A DNA stretch of 64,000 nt from a virus, in IMG/VR virus record IMGVR_UViG_3300027782_000030, positions 124,001 through 188,000 of that record; one strand, written 5' to 3'. Under the pieces are notes generated by a model. It ran no database searches and was not told the origin of the DNA. It saw only the letters and a list, made by a program, of their open reading frames with translations. Every line of letters starts with the position of its first letter. Position 1 is the first letter of the stretch. This document shows positions 18,748-27,789 of this stretch, one piece after another. Made by a program: the position numbers and the translations under genes.

Positions 18748-20225
18748 ACTATGTAGGCATATCAGCAGGGTTTCATGACGCTGCAATCAGTGTAATAGAC
18801 AATGCAGGCAACCTATTATTTGCTGGGCATAGTGAACGTTATAGTAAGAAAAAACACGATAAAGACTTATGTGAAGAATTATTAGCCGACGCATTAAGTT
18901 ACTGTAATTCAGAATCATTAGAGTATCACTACTACGAAAGACCTTGGTTGAAAGCACTTAGACAGGTGCGTAGTGGTGAGGGTTTTGTTTGGCCAAGTTG
19001 GAAAAACTTATTAGGTCCCATCTATAATCAAATGGGTAAACCAAAGATACATGTACATGGTCATCATCTATGCCATGCAGCAGCAGGATTTCAAACCAGT
19101 CCTTATAGTGACGCCACAGTTGTAATAATTGACGCTATAGGTGAGTTTGACACTATGACGATTTGGGATGCTAGATATGACCTTATAACTGGCAAGGCTA
19201 CCTATGAGAAACTATGGAGTATGCAATATCCAAACAGTGTTGGATTATTTTATTCAGCAATGACTGAGCGAGTCGGGTTGCGTCCACTAGATGAAGAATA
19301 TATTCTTATGGGCATGGCTGCATATGGTCATCCTCATCATGTTGATGATATGTTTGATGCGTTAATAGATGATGATGACATATTGACCTTTAAGCAGAAT
19401 TTACATGTTGGGGTAAGTAAAGAATTTTTGAAAAACGCCAAAGATACAGACATTGCCAGCAGTAGTCAAAATATAGTAGAATATATGATTACTCTAGTTG
19501 TTAGTAAGGCCAAAAGTCTAGGTAGAAGTAGAAATCTAGTCTACGGTGGTGGGGTGGCATTGAATTGTTTAGCAAATAGATTATTAGGAAATATATATGA
19601 AAATATTTGGATTATGCCGAACCCTGGTGATGCAGGTAATAGCCTTGGTGCAGCATGTCTTGGCTATGGCACTAAACTTAATTGGAGTAATGCTTTTCTT
19701 GGGCATGATATTACTGGGGATTATCCTGTTCATCGGTTACTTGATGTTCTACTTACTGATCGGATGGTTGGTGTTGCGTCCGGTAGGGCAGAATTCGGAC
19801 CGCGGGCCTTAGGTAATCGTAGTCTGTTGGCAGATCCTCGCGGAGATGATATCAAAGACAGAGTAAATGAGATTAAGCGTAGACAAAAGTTTAGACCATT
19901 TGCTCCTATTATTCTTGAGGAATATGTGCATGATTATTTTGACATGCCAAGGTCTTGGAAAAATAGTAGATACATGCAAGTAATTGCTAACTGTAAATTT
20001 CCTGATCGGTTTCCTGCTATCGCTCATGCCGACAAAACTAGCAGAGTACAAACTGTACCAAAAGATGGCTCGGGTATTAGAGAGTTATTAGAGAAATGGT
20101 ATGTAATAACCGAATGTCCTATGTTGTTGAATACTAGTCTAAACATTCGTGGCGAGCCAATGGTCAATGACAGGGCCGATGCTGACAGATTTGAAAAACT
20201 GTATGGGGTTAAAGTTCTGTCATAA
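18744..20225 (+). CDS. Carbamoyltransferase, NodU/CmcH family
   Basis: 493 residues, close to full length. The Kae1-like N-terminal domain shows YVGISAGFHDAAISV, HHLCHAAAGF (metal-binding histidines) and VYGGGVALNC; the YrdC-like C-terminal domain begins at AEFGPRALGNRSLLADPR with FRPFAPIILEE after it. The family moves a carbamoyl group from carbamoyl phosphate to hydroxyls of sugars or antibiotics. It follows the amidinotransferase and oxygenase genes, so the island could make a carbamoylated, guanidinylated sugar. Confidence 0.9.
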   Translation: MNYVGISAGFHDAAISVIDNAGNLLFAGHSERYSKKKHDKDLCEELLADALSYCNSESLEYHYYERPWLKALRQVRSGEGFVWPSWKNLLGPIYNQMGKPKIHVHGHHLCHAAAGFQTSPYSDATVVIIDAIGEFDTMTIWDARYDLITGKATYEKLWSMQYPNSVGLFYSAMTERVGLRPLDEEYILMGMAAYGHPHHVDDMFDALIDDDDILTFKQNLHVGVSKEFLKNAKDTDIASSSQNIVEYMITLVVSKAKSLGRSRNLVYGGGVALNCLANRLLGNIYENIWIMPNPGDAGNSLGAACLGYGTKLNWSNAFLGHDITGDYPVHRLLDVLLTDRMVGVASGRAEFGPRALGNRSLLADPRGDDIKDRVNEIKRRQKFRPFAPIILEEYVHDYFDMPRSWKNSRYMQVIANCKFPDRFPAIAHADKTSRVQTVPKDGSGIRELLEKWYVITECPMLLNTSLNIRGEPMVNDRADADRFEKLYGVKVLS

Positions 20226-20236
20226 GTAACTACATC

Positions 20237-23200
20237 ATGAGAGATGTATTTTATTACGGTAAAAAACCCAACGTTCACCCAAAAGAAAAATTTGCGACTT
20301 CAATAGAAGATGCCAGGAGTCAATGTACCACTGAACATTTTTGGATAATCAATGAATACTGTGATTATCGCAATCTAGATTGGGACTTTGATTTTGAATT
20401 CTTACCCGATGAAGATGTATGGGCAGAAGACCATAACAATGTATGGCCCAGCCAACATCAAAAAGACAGTGGCACTTGGCTATGTCCAAAGAAAAACAGT
20501 GATATAATTATCTATCGTGCTGATGTTGACCCTGTTATTCGTAAGAATATAAAGAATGACAATTGGGTAATATTATATGAAATTGATGAAATTAACTTTG
20601 ATTTTAGTTGGCATCCTGATCCAACTGATCCTTCCTATACTTATGTATGGGGTAACCAATGGCACTCTGGTAAGATTATGCCTACGGTTAAATATTCCGT
20701 ACTTGGTTCGTTAGAAGTAAAATATATTGAAAATAATATTGCGATATTAGCACAATTGCCTGAAAACTTTGATATTTTTGAAGAAGTTGAGAATTTTGAT
20801 TTTAGTTGGCATCCTAATCCAACTAGTCCTCCTTACATATATGTTTGGGGTAATCAATGGAATATCCCTCAGGACAAAATATCTATTCAATATAAAGTTG
20901 ATGGTGCGACCGAACATAATTATATGGCCGAACGTGCGATTCGTAAACCATGTACAGGTAATTGGATAATACCTGATAATGTTGATACAATTGGGTTTGA
21001 CTTTAGTTGGGAACCTAGCCCAGCGGATCAACCTTATATTTACCAATTTGGCACTCAGTGGCAAAAGACAGGTGGTCCACAATATTTAACACCAGGCGTA
21101 CATAAAAATAGTGACATTAAGTATATTGATTTGCAAAAAGTAAAAATATTGCCTAATAAAGATAACTTTATTATCTTAGACAATATTATTGTAGATGATT
21201 TTGATTATAGTTGGCATTCTGATGAAACAGAAGAACCATACATATACGTATTTGGTAATAATTTATATGCGGCTGAAATTATGCCAACTATCCAGTACGT
21301 ACCTAAAAACGCAGTTAGATTAACATCAGGTAAACCAATTGAACAAATAAAATATGTCAATGACTTAGTTGCTAAATTAGGAGAGAATAGAAATAATTGG
21401 GTTATTCATCAGCCAATAGATGAAATTAAATTTGATTTTAGTTGGGTGCCTAATCCTAAAGATCCCCCTTACATATATGTTTGGGGTAACAAATATATTT
21501 CAAACATATATAAACCAACGGTTGAATATATAGTTGAAGGTGCAACTGAAATAAAATACATGGATGACAGTGTTGCTGTATTACCCGAGCTTGATCGATG
21601 GTATATACCAAATAATATTGATGATACTGGTTTTGATTACACATGGAGACCTGATCCATTAGAACCTGTATTAATTTGGCAATTTGGCACTCAGTGGCAG
21701 AAGACAGGTGGACCTAGATATACCATGCCTAGCGCTATTGAAATCAAATATATTGACAGTCAAAAAGTAAAAGCACTGCCTAACAAAAATTGGACTATAC
21801 CTAAAAATATTGATGTATCTGAATTTGATTTTAGTTGGCACCCAGATGACACTTCACCTTCTTACATATATAGATTTCCTACACAGTGGGCAATGAGTGG
21901 TGGTCCAATTTACACTGTAGTTGGAGCAACAGAAGTAAAGTATATAGATATCTTTAGGGCTAAAGCGCTACCTAATACAGACAATTGGGAATTCGATTCT
22001 AACAATATTGATTCGTCTATCTTTGATTTTAGTTGGCACCCATATGCTGAAGATGAGCCTTTCATATATCAATTTGGTACTCAATGGCAAAAGACAGGTG
22101 GTCCTAGATATTTAACTCCAGGAGTTCATAAAAATAGTCCTGTAAAATATATTGATACACGAATTATAAAAGCAAAAAGATTGCCGAACAAAAATAATTT
22201 TGTTATTTTAGATGACAATGTTATATCTGATTTTGATTATAGTTGGCATCATGATGATACTGAAGAACTTTTTATATATGTATTTGGTAACAATTTATAT
22301 TCTGCTGAAATTATGCCAACTATCCAGTACGTACCTAAAAACGCAGTTAGATTAACATCAGGTAAACCAATTGAACAAATAAAATATGTTAATGACTTAG
22401 TTGCCAAGTTAGGAGAAAATAGAAATAATTGGGTAATATATCAACCAATAGATGAATCTAAATTTGATTTTAGCTGGGTCCCCAATCCCAAAGACCCAGC
22501 TTACATATACTGTTGGGGTAACAAATTTATTTCCAATGTATATAAACCAACCATTGAATATATAGTTGAAGGTGCAACTGAAATCAAATACATGGATGAC
22601 AATGTTGTAGTAGTACCTGAAAGCGATCGGTGGTATATACCAAGTAATATTGATGATACTGGCTTTGACTATACATGGAGACCTAATCCATTAGAACCTG
22701 ATTTAATTTGGCAGTTTGGTACTCAATGGCAAAAAACCGGCGGCCCAAGATATATTATGCCCGGTGCTATTGAAGTCAAATATATTGACAGTCAAAAAGT
22801 AAAAGCACTTTCTAATAAAAATTGGACTATACCTGAAAATATAGATGTGTCTGAATTTGATTTTAGTTGGCATCCAGATGATACAAGTCCACCGTATATT
22901 TATAGATTCCCAACTCAATGGGCAATAAGCGGCGGACCTAATTATATAGTTGAAGGTGCTACTGAAATAAAATATATTGATAAGCTTAAGGCTAAAGCAC
23001 TTCCTTGTAAAGATTATTGGGATTTTAATTCTGCTATAGTTGATGAAAATAGTTTTGATTTTAGTTGGCATCCATATGCAGAAGACGAGCCTTTTATATA
23101 TCAATTTGGAACACAATGGCAGAAAACAGGTGGTCCTAGATATTTAACTCCAGGTGTTCATAAAAACAGTCCCATAAAATATATCGATACACGAATTATT

Positions 23201-26200
23201 AAATCAAAAAGATTGCCAAACAAAAATAATTTTATTATCATTGATAATAACATAATTGACAGTTTTGATTGGTCATGGCACCCTGATGAAACAGAAGAGC
23301 CATTTGTTTATATATTTGGTAATAATCAGTACTCGGCTGAGATAATGCCAACTATAAAATATGTTGTAGAAGGTGCTGCTGAAATAAAATATGTTAACGA
23401 TATAATTGCTACTTTAGGTGAAAACAAAACCTATTGGGAAATGCCTGAAGGTGTGAATATTATCAACTTTGATTTTAGTTGGGTACCTAACCCTAAAGAC
23501 CCTGCTTACATATATGAATTTGGTACTCAATGGAATGATAGAGGAGGACCAAAATATGTTCCTCCTAATAAAGGGCTTAGATTAGCATCAGGTAAACTTA
23601 TCGGTCAATATAAGTATGTCAGTGATCAAATTGCTACAGTAGGGGAAAATAAAACAAATTGGATCATACCTAATAATATTGACATTACAGGTTTTGATTT
23701 TAGTTGGGTCCCACATCCCGATGATCCGCCATATGTATATGAATTTGGTACCCAATGGCAGCAGACAGGAGGGCCCAAGTATATAGTTGAGAATGCTACT
23801 GAAGTTAAATATGTAGATATATTTAAAGTTAGAATGTTACCCAATAGTGATAATTGGGAAGTACCTGATAATATAGATAGCACTAAATTTGATTTTAGCT
23901 GGCATCCAAATTCAACTGAAGAACCCTACACATATAAATTTGGAACTCAGTGGCAAAAGACTGGAGGTCCTAGTTATTTAACACCTGGTATTCATAAAAA
24001 CAGTCCGATAAAATATATTGATAATCAAGTACTTAGTAGTATTAGATTACCCAACAAAGACAATTTTACTATATTAGATAATATTATTGTTGCTGATTTT
24101 GATTACAGTTGGCACCCTGACGAAACTGAAGAGCCGTATGTGTACGTATTTGGTAATAATTATTATCCAGCTGAGATAATGCCAACTATTCAATATGTAC
24201 CCGAAAATGTAGTCAGAGCAGCATCAGGGATACCAATTGAGCCAATTAAATATGTTAATAATGTGGTTGCAACATTAGGACAAAATAAAACTAATTGGAT
24301 AGTACATCAGCCGATAGATGAAAGTAAGTTTGATTTCAGTTGGGTACCTAATCCCAAAGATCCTCCTTATATCTATGTTTGGGGTAACAAGTATATTTCA
24401 AACATATATAAACCTACATTGGAATATGTTCCTTCTGAAATTCCTAGACTAGCAACAGGTAAACCAATTGGTCAAATTAAGTATATGGATGATGACGTTG
24501 AAGTTCTTCCCGAATGGGATAATTGGATTATACCTGAAGATATAGATAAAAATAGTTTTGATTTTACATGGAGACCTGATCCACGTGAGCCTGATTTTAT
24601 ATATCAATTTGGTACACAACATCAAAAAACAGGTGGTCCTCAGTATATTACCTTAGGTATCCCTAGACTAGCAACAGGAAAACCAATTGGCGGTCAAGTT
24701 AAATATGTTGATGGTATAAAGGCTAAAAAGCTACCTAATAAAACTAATTGGACTAATCCTAGCAAAGCGGATGTTAGTACATTTGATTTCAGTTGGCACC
24801 CGGACGATACGTCACCTCCTTACATATATCAATTTGGTACATTATTAGATAGAGAAGATGGACCTAGGTATATGACTCCAAAGACTAATGGAGTGATTGT
24901 TTATTTGGAAAAAGTTGAAAAAGAAATTGAGGAAGTTATAGAAGAATTGGTACGAGGTGATTTCCCTAAATATTATATTTCTACTACCCTTGAAGATTTG
25001 GTAAAAGAACACCCAAATGAAATGTTTTGGGCATTAAATCCTAATTTAGATTATAGTGATTTTGATTTTGATTGGAGACCTAATATTGACCGATCACAGT
25101 ATGAATCAGAATATGTTCATGTGTTTGGATCTAGTGAAAGTGAAAAAACACAGACATATCTAGTTAATAGTATAATGTGGGAGAAAGGTTTTAGAGAATT
25201 AAATTGGGTCGTTGACAAAAAACTTGATGATGTAACATTATTTAAAATGTTCAAAAAATCCGATATGTTCTTTGTAGATAGAAGTAACCTAGAATCTCAC
25301 GCAAGATTTGAACAACTTAAAGTTAAATTTCCTAATATACAAAAGACAAGATACCTAAATAGTTGGGTTGATACTATTAATCGTTGTATAAATCGTGCAA
25401 GTAGTAATTTATGTTGGATATTAAACAGTGAATTAGATTATAGTAATTTTGATTTTGATTATTATCCTAATCCTTGGCAAATGAAAATGGTCCATGTATT
25501 TGGAACACAATGGAGTCATTGGGGGTCAACATTCATGGTCAACCGAGAATCATTTGCTGAAGATACTAAATGGATTAAAATTATAGAGCATTTAAGTAAT
25601 CTTAACTTTGTAAAAGATAGAATTGCTATAGCTGATAACAATGTATATGACATATATGTTGTAGACCACGGTAATAAAGAAACAGCCACTGTGGTTGATC
25701 AATTGACTAATAAAGCGTGTGGTAAATCAGTTAATACTATTAAATATACCGAAAATTATTTACTTACATTTAGAAATCTATTAAGACAATTACCTGAAAA
25801 GAAAGAACATTATATTTGGTTATGTAGTAGCATATGTGACTATAGTAATTTTGACTTTAGTTATATATGCGATCCTTTTGCCCGTGAGCAATTGCATGTA
25901 TTTCCTAGTGATACTCAAAAATTAGGTGATACCTTTTTAGTTAATATTAATAAGTTTCGTGAATTAATTAATAATATGACTTTATTAAATGAATATAATA
26001 AAATCAATTATAATCAACATCAAAAAGTTAAAAGATTAGAACCGCCCACTATTATTACTAATTACGATTCTCATGTATTAAGTGTAATGGAAGACTTTGA
26101 TTTCCCATATGCTGTGTTTTTATCTGAAGATAATAAAGATTTAAAAGTCAATGACGAAGAGCCGATTAGTTTATGGAGCAGTGACACTAAAAACATTGTT

Positions 26201-26986
26201 GTTACTAGCACAGGTGGAACAAGAATAGTAGTTCCCAAAGAGGCTAAAAATTATGTAGATACGCAATTGTATGATTACCCCTACATTAAAAAGGCTAGTA
26301 GACTTGTGCCTAGTAATGTTTTAGACATTGTGTTTTTAAGTAATGGTGAGCCCAATGCAGATGAAAACTATGAAAACTTGTTAAAACTAACTCGTGGGTT
26401 ACCAAATAAAGTTACTAGAATAGAAGGCATAAATGGTAGAGTAGCCGCTTATCATAAAACAGCAGAGGCTAGTAATACTAACTGGTATTTTGTTGTTTGG
26501 GGTAAACTATTTGTTAATCCAAAGTTTGATTGGTCGTGGCAACCTGATAGATTACAAATACCTAAGAACTATATATTTCATGCAAAAAATCCATTGAATG
26601 GATTAATATATGGCCATCAAGCAGTTGTTGCGTATAATAAAAAATTAGCATTATCTACTAAAGGTAATCAATTAGACTTTACTATGGAAAGTCCACATCA
26701 GGTAGTACCTATATTATCAGGGACCGCTAATTATAATAGTGATGCATGGACTACATGGAGAACTGCATTTAGAGAGTGTATTAAACTTAGATATGATAAT
26801 ACTGAAGAAAGCAAAAATAGATTAAAAATTTGGTTAACTAAAGCCGATGGAAATTTTGCAGACTTTAGTATTCAAGGCGCTAACGATGCTATAGAGTATT
26901 TTGATAGTGTGGATGGTGAGTATTCTAAACTCAAACTAAGCTACGAATGGGCTTGGCTGAGAGAAAAGTTCCAAAAATTTGACTAA
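20237..26986 (+). CDS. Giant 2249-residue repeat protein (FDFSWHPD repeats, GT-A-like C-terminus)
   Basis: Very long protein. Residues ~115-1560 hold 21 clear repeats of about 65-75 residues, each with FDFSWxPxxxxPxYIYxFGTQW, often QKTGGPxY, and IKYID. Three degenerate repeats follow to ~1910 and one degenerate copy lies near residue 45. The C-terminus (~2030-2249) has DIVFLSNGEPNADENY and LDFTMESPH, which recalls a phage glycosyltransferase-like family, but the place of the Asp-x-Asp reads VVWGK. No signal peptide. A role as surface protein or multi-domain glycan enzyme is open. Confidence 0.8.
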   Translation: MRDVFYYGKKPNVHPKEKFATSIEDARSQCTTEHFWIINEYCDYRNLDWDFDFEFLPDEDVWAEDHNNVWPSQHQKDSGTWLCPKKNSDIIIYRADVDPVIRKNIKNDNWVILYEIDEINFDFSWHPDPTDPSYTYVWGNQWHSGKIMPTVKYSVLGSLEVKYIENNIAILAQLPENFDIFEEVENFDFSWHPNPTSPPYIYVWGNQWNIPQDKISIQYKVDGATEHNYMAERAIRKPCTGNWIIPDNVDTIGFDFSWEPSPADQPYIYQFGTQWQKTGGPQYLTPGVHKNSDIKYIDLQKVKILPNKDNFIILDNIIVDDFDYSWHSDETEEPYIYVFGNNLYAAEIMPTIQYVPKNAVRLTSGKPIEQIKYVNDLVAKLGENRNNWVIHQPIDEIKFDFSWVPNPKDPPYIYVWGNKYISNIYKPTVEYIVEGATEIKYMDDSVAVLPELDRWYIPNNIDDTGFDYTWRPDPLEPVLIWQFGTQWQKTGGPRYTMPSAIEIKYIDSQKVKALPNKNWTIPKNIDVSEFDFSWHPDDTSPSYIYRFPTQWAMSGGPIYTVVGATEVKYIDIFRAKALPNTDNWEFDSNNIDSSIFDFSWHPYAEDEPFIYQFGTQWQKTGGPRYLTPGVHKNSPVKYIDTRIIKAKRLPNKNNFVILDDNVISDFDYSWHHDDTEELFIYVFGNNLYSAEIMPTIQYVPKNAVRLTSGKPIEQIKYVNDLVAKLGENRNNWVIYQPIDESKFDFSWVPNPKDPAYIYCWGNKFISNVYKPTIEYIVEGATEIKYMDDNVVVVPESDRWYIPSNIDDTGFDYTWRPNPLEPDLIWQFGTQWQKTGGPRYIMPGAIEVKYIDSQKVKALSNKNWTIPENIDVSEFDFSWHPDDTSPPYIYRFPTQWAISGGPNYIVEGATEIKYIDKLKAKALPCKDYWDFNSAIVDENSFDFSWHPYAEDEPFIYQFGTQWQKTGGPRYLTPGVHKNSPIKYIDTRIIKSKRLPNKNNFIIIDNNIIDSFDWSWHPDETEEPFVYIFGNNQYSAEIMPTIKYVVEGAAEIKYVNDIIATLGENKTYWEMPEGVNIINFDFSWVPNPKDPAYIYEFGTQWNDRGGPKYVPPNKGLRLASGKLIGQYKYVSDQIATVGENKTNWIIPNNIDITGFDFSWVPHPDDPPYVYEFGTQWQQTGGPKYIVENATEVKYVDIFKVRMLPNSDNWEVPDNIDSTKFDFSWHPNSTEEPYTYKFGTQWQKTGGPSYLTPGIHKNSPIKYIDNQVLSSIRLPNKDNFTILDNIIVADFDYSWHPDETEEPYVYVFGNNYYPAEIMPTIQYVPENVVRAASGIPIEPIKYVNNVVATLGQNKTNWIVHQPIDESKFDFSWVPNPKDPPYIYVWGNKYISNIYKPTLEYVPSEIPRLATGKPIGQIKYMDDDVEVLPEWDNWIIPEDIDKNSFDFTWRPDPREPDFIYQFGTQHQKTGGPQYITLGIPRLATGKPIGGQVKYVDGIKAKKLPNKTNWTNPSKADVSTFDFSWHPDDTSPPYIYQFGTLLDREDGPRYMTPKTNGVIVYLEKVEKEIEEVIEELVRGDFPKYYISTTLEDLVKEHPNEMFWALNPNLDYSDFDFDWRPNIDRSQYESEYVHVFGSSESEKTQTYLVNSIMWEKGFRELNWVVDKKLDDVTLFKMFKKSDMFFVDRSNLESHARFEQLKVKFPNIQKTRYLNSWVDTINRCINRASSNLCWILNSELDYSNFDFDYYPNPWQMKMVHVFGTQWSHWGSTFMVNRESFAEDTKWIKIIEHLSNLNFVKDRIAIADNNVYDIYVVDHGNKETATVVDQLTNKACGKSVNTIKYTENYLLTFRNLLRQLPEKKEHYIWLCSSICDYSNFDFSYICDPFAREQLHVFPSDTQKLGDTFLVNINKFRELINNMTLLNEYNKINYNQHQKVKRLEPPTIITNYDSHVLSVMEDFDFPYAVFLSEDNKDLKVNDEEPISLWSSDTKNIVVTSTGGTRIVVPKEAKNYVDTQLYDYPYIKKASRLVPSNVLDIVFLSNGEPNADENYENLLKLTRGLPNKVTRIEGINGRVAAYHKTAEASNTNWYFVVWGKLFVNPKFDWSWQPDRLQIPKNYIFHAKNPLNGLIYGHQAVVAYNKKLALSTKGNQLDFTMESPHQVVPILSGTANYNSDAWTTWRTAFRECIKLRYDNTEESKNRLKIWLTKADGNFADFSIQGANDAIEYFDSVDGEYSKLKLSYEWAWLREKFQKFD
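21272..21357 (+). repeat. 86-bp exact repeat inside giant gene, copy 1
   Basis: Identical to 22304-22389, offset 1032 nt (344 codons). It marks a duplication of a five-repeat block inside the giant gene. Confidence 0.95.
22304..22389 (+). repeat. 86-bp exact repeat inside giant gene, copy 2
   Basis: Second copy of the 86-bp identity at 21272-21357. The flanking sequence is similar but not identical, so the duplication is recent relative to the repeat family. Confidence 0.95.
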
Positions 26987-27007
26987 ATATATAGAAGGTG
27001 ATATACT
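26979..27007 (+). promoter_or_regulatory. Sigma70-type promoter TTGACT-17-TATACT
   Basis: TTGACT at 26979 and TATACT at 27002 with 17-bp spacing, overlapping the end of the giant gene. Drives the small exported proteins downstream. An overlapping ACTAAATA could be a late octamer. Confidence 0.6.
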
Positions 27008-27037
27008 GTAGTCATCGGTAACACAACGGAGGTTGAT

Positions 27038-27292
27038 ATGAAACGAGTTCTTGGTCTTGTCGTAGCGTTAGGTCTTGGTGCAAGTGCTACTGGTTGCGCC
27101 AGTCATCAGGTTGCCCCCGCAATTGTAGGGGCAGTAGTTGGAGTAGCGGTTGCAGATGCGGCTTACCGTCGTCCTGTAGTGGTTCAGGGTCCTGTTGTTA
27201 TTCAGCAACGTCAGTATCCTACAAATTATAATCGTCAGCCGGTTTATGTGTGTGACTACTATACTATCCCTAACCGTTGTTCTTGGCAATAA
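27038..27292 (+). CDS. Small predicted lipoprotein, glycine-zipper-like
   Basis: 84 residues. A lipoprotein signal peptide (MKRVLGLVVALGLGA) ends in a lipobox, ATGC, with C19 as the lipid site. AIVGAVVGVAVADAA is a small-residue membrane-like segment of the kind seen in glycine-zipper lipoproteins. GGAGG stands before the ATG. Probably anchored to the outer membrane in infected cells. No known phage function; it may be host-derived. It is followed by another exported protein. Confidence 0.75.
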   Translation: MKRVLGLVVALGLGASATGCASHQVAPAIVGAVVGVAVADAAYRRPVVVQGPVVIQQRQYPTNYNRQPVYVCDYYTIPNRCSWQ

Positions 27293-27306
27293 TAGGAGAT
27301 CGTAAA

Positions 27307-27627
27307 ATGAAAACAAAAATTCTAGCTGCCGTGCTAGCCATGGCTCCATTAAGTGGCATGGCCCAACACCATCAAGGGTTCAGACATTTTGACCATCATC
27401 AACACTACAGAGGTGGATTGGGATGGGTAGCACCTGCTGTAATCGGTGGTGCTGTAGTATATGGACTAACCCGCCCTGCACCAGTAATCGTTCAACAACC
27501 GCCGGTTTATATTCAACAACCTATTATAGTAGACTCATCACAGGTTGTAATCATTGATGGAGTATCTTACATTAAACAGGCCATGATTATTAATGGAGTA
27601 ACACAAGAGGTATTGGTACGCCAATAA
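27307..27627 (+). CDS. Small exported protein with signal peptide
   Basis: 106 residues. MKTKILAAVLAMAPLSGMAQ is a cleavable signal peptide ending in an AxA-like site (GMAQ). The mature part has a histidine-rich start (HHQGFRHFDHHQHY), then a small-residue stretch VAPAVIGGAVVYG like that of its upstream neighbour. The ATG at 27307 with AGGAG at 27295 is chosen over an upstream TTG. Function unknown; with 27038 it forms a pair of envelope proteins. Confidence 0.72.
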   Translation: MKTKILAAVLAMAPLSGMAQHHQGFRHFDHHQHYRGGLGWVAPAVIGGAVVYGLTRPAPVIVQQPPVYIQQPIIVDSSQVVIIDGVSYIKQAMIINGVTQEVLVRQ

Positions 27628-27633
27628 TAAACA

Positions 27634-27783
27634 ATGTTTAAATTTAAATTATGGGTTAGGATTAATCCCTATCAAACTGCTCATACTGTAGTTTGGGCCA
27701 GCAACGCACTGGAGGCCAAACAATTAGGTGAGACTCAGTATGGTGTAGGCAATGTGCTTAACTATACGCAAATAGATGAATAA
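27634..27783 (+). CDS. 49-residue protein of unknown function
   Basis: Frame of 49 residues beginning MFKFKLWVRI, with an AHTVVWASNALEAKQLGE segment that has the rhythm of a small alpha/beta fold. It is compact, lies 6 nt after the preceding gene and 6 nt before the next. The ribosome binding site is weak. Short phage proteins of this shape are common; nothing more can be said. Confidence 0.55.
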   Translation: MFKFKLWVRINPYQTAHTVVWASNALEAKQLGETQYGVGNVLNYTQIDE

Positions 27784-27789
27784 CCTATA

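Noticed and set aside
22703-23116. Minus-strand reading frames inside the giant gene
   Set aside because: They arise from the repeated codon pattern of the sense strand; no ribosome binding sites.
20237-26986. Regular repeats that could suggest a CRISPR array or satellite DNA
   Set aside because: The repeats are in frame, about 200 nt long, and diverge at silent sites as coding modules do; there are no short identical repeats with unique spacers.
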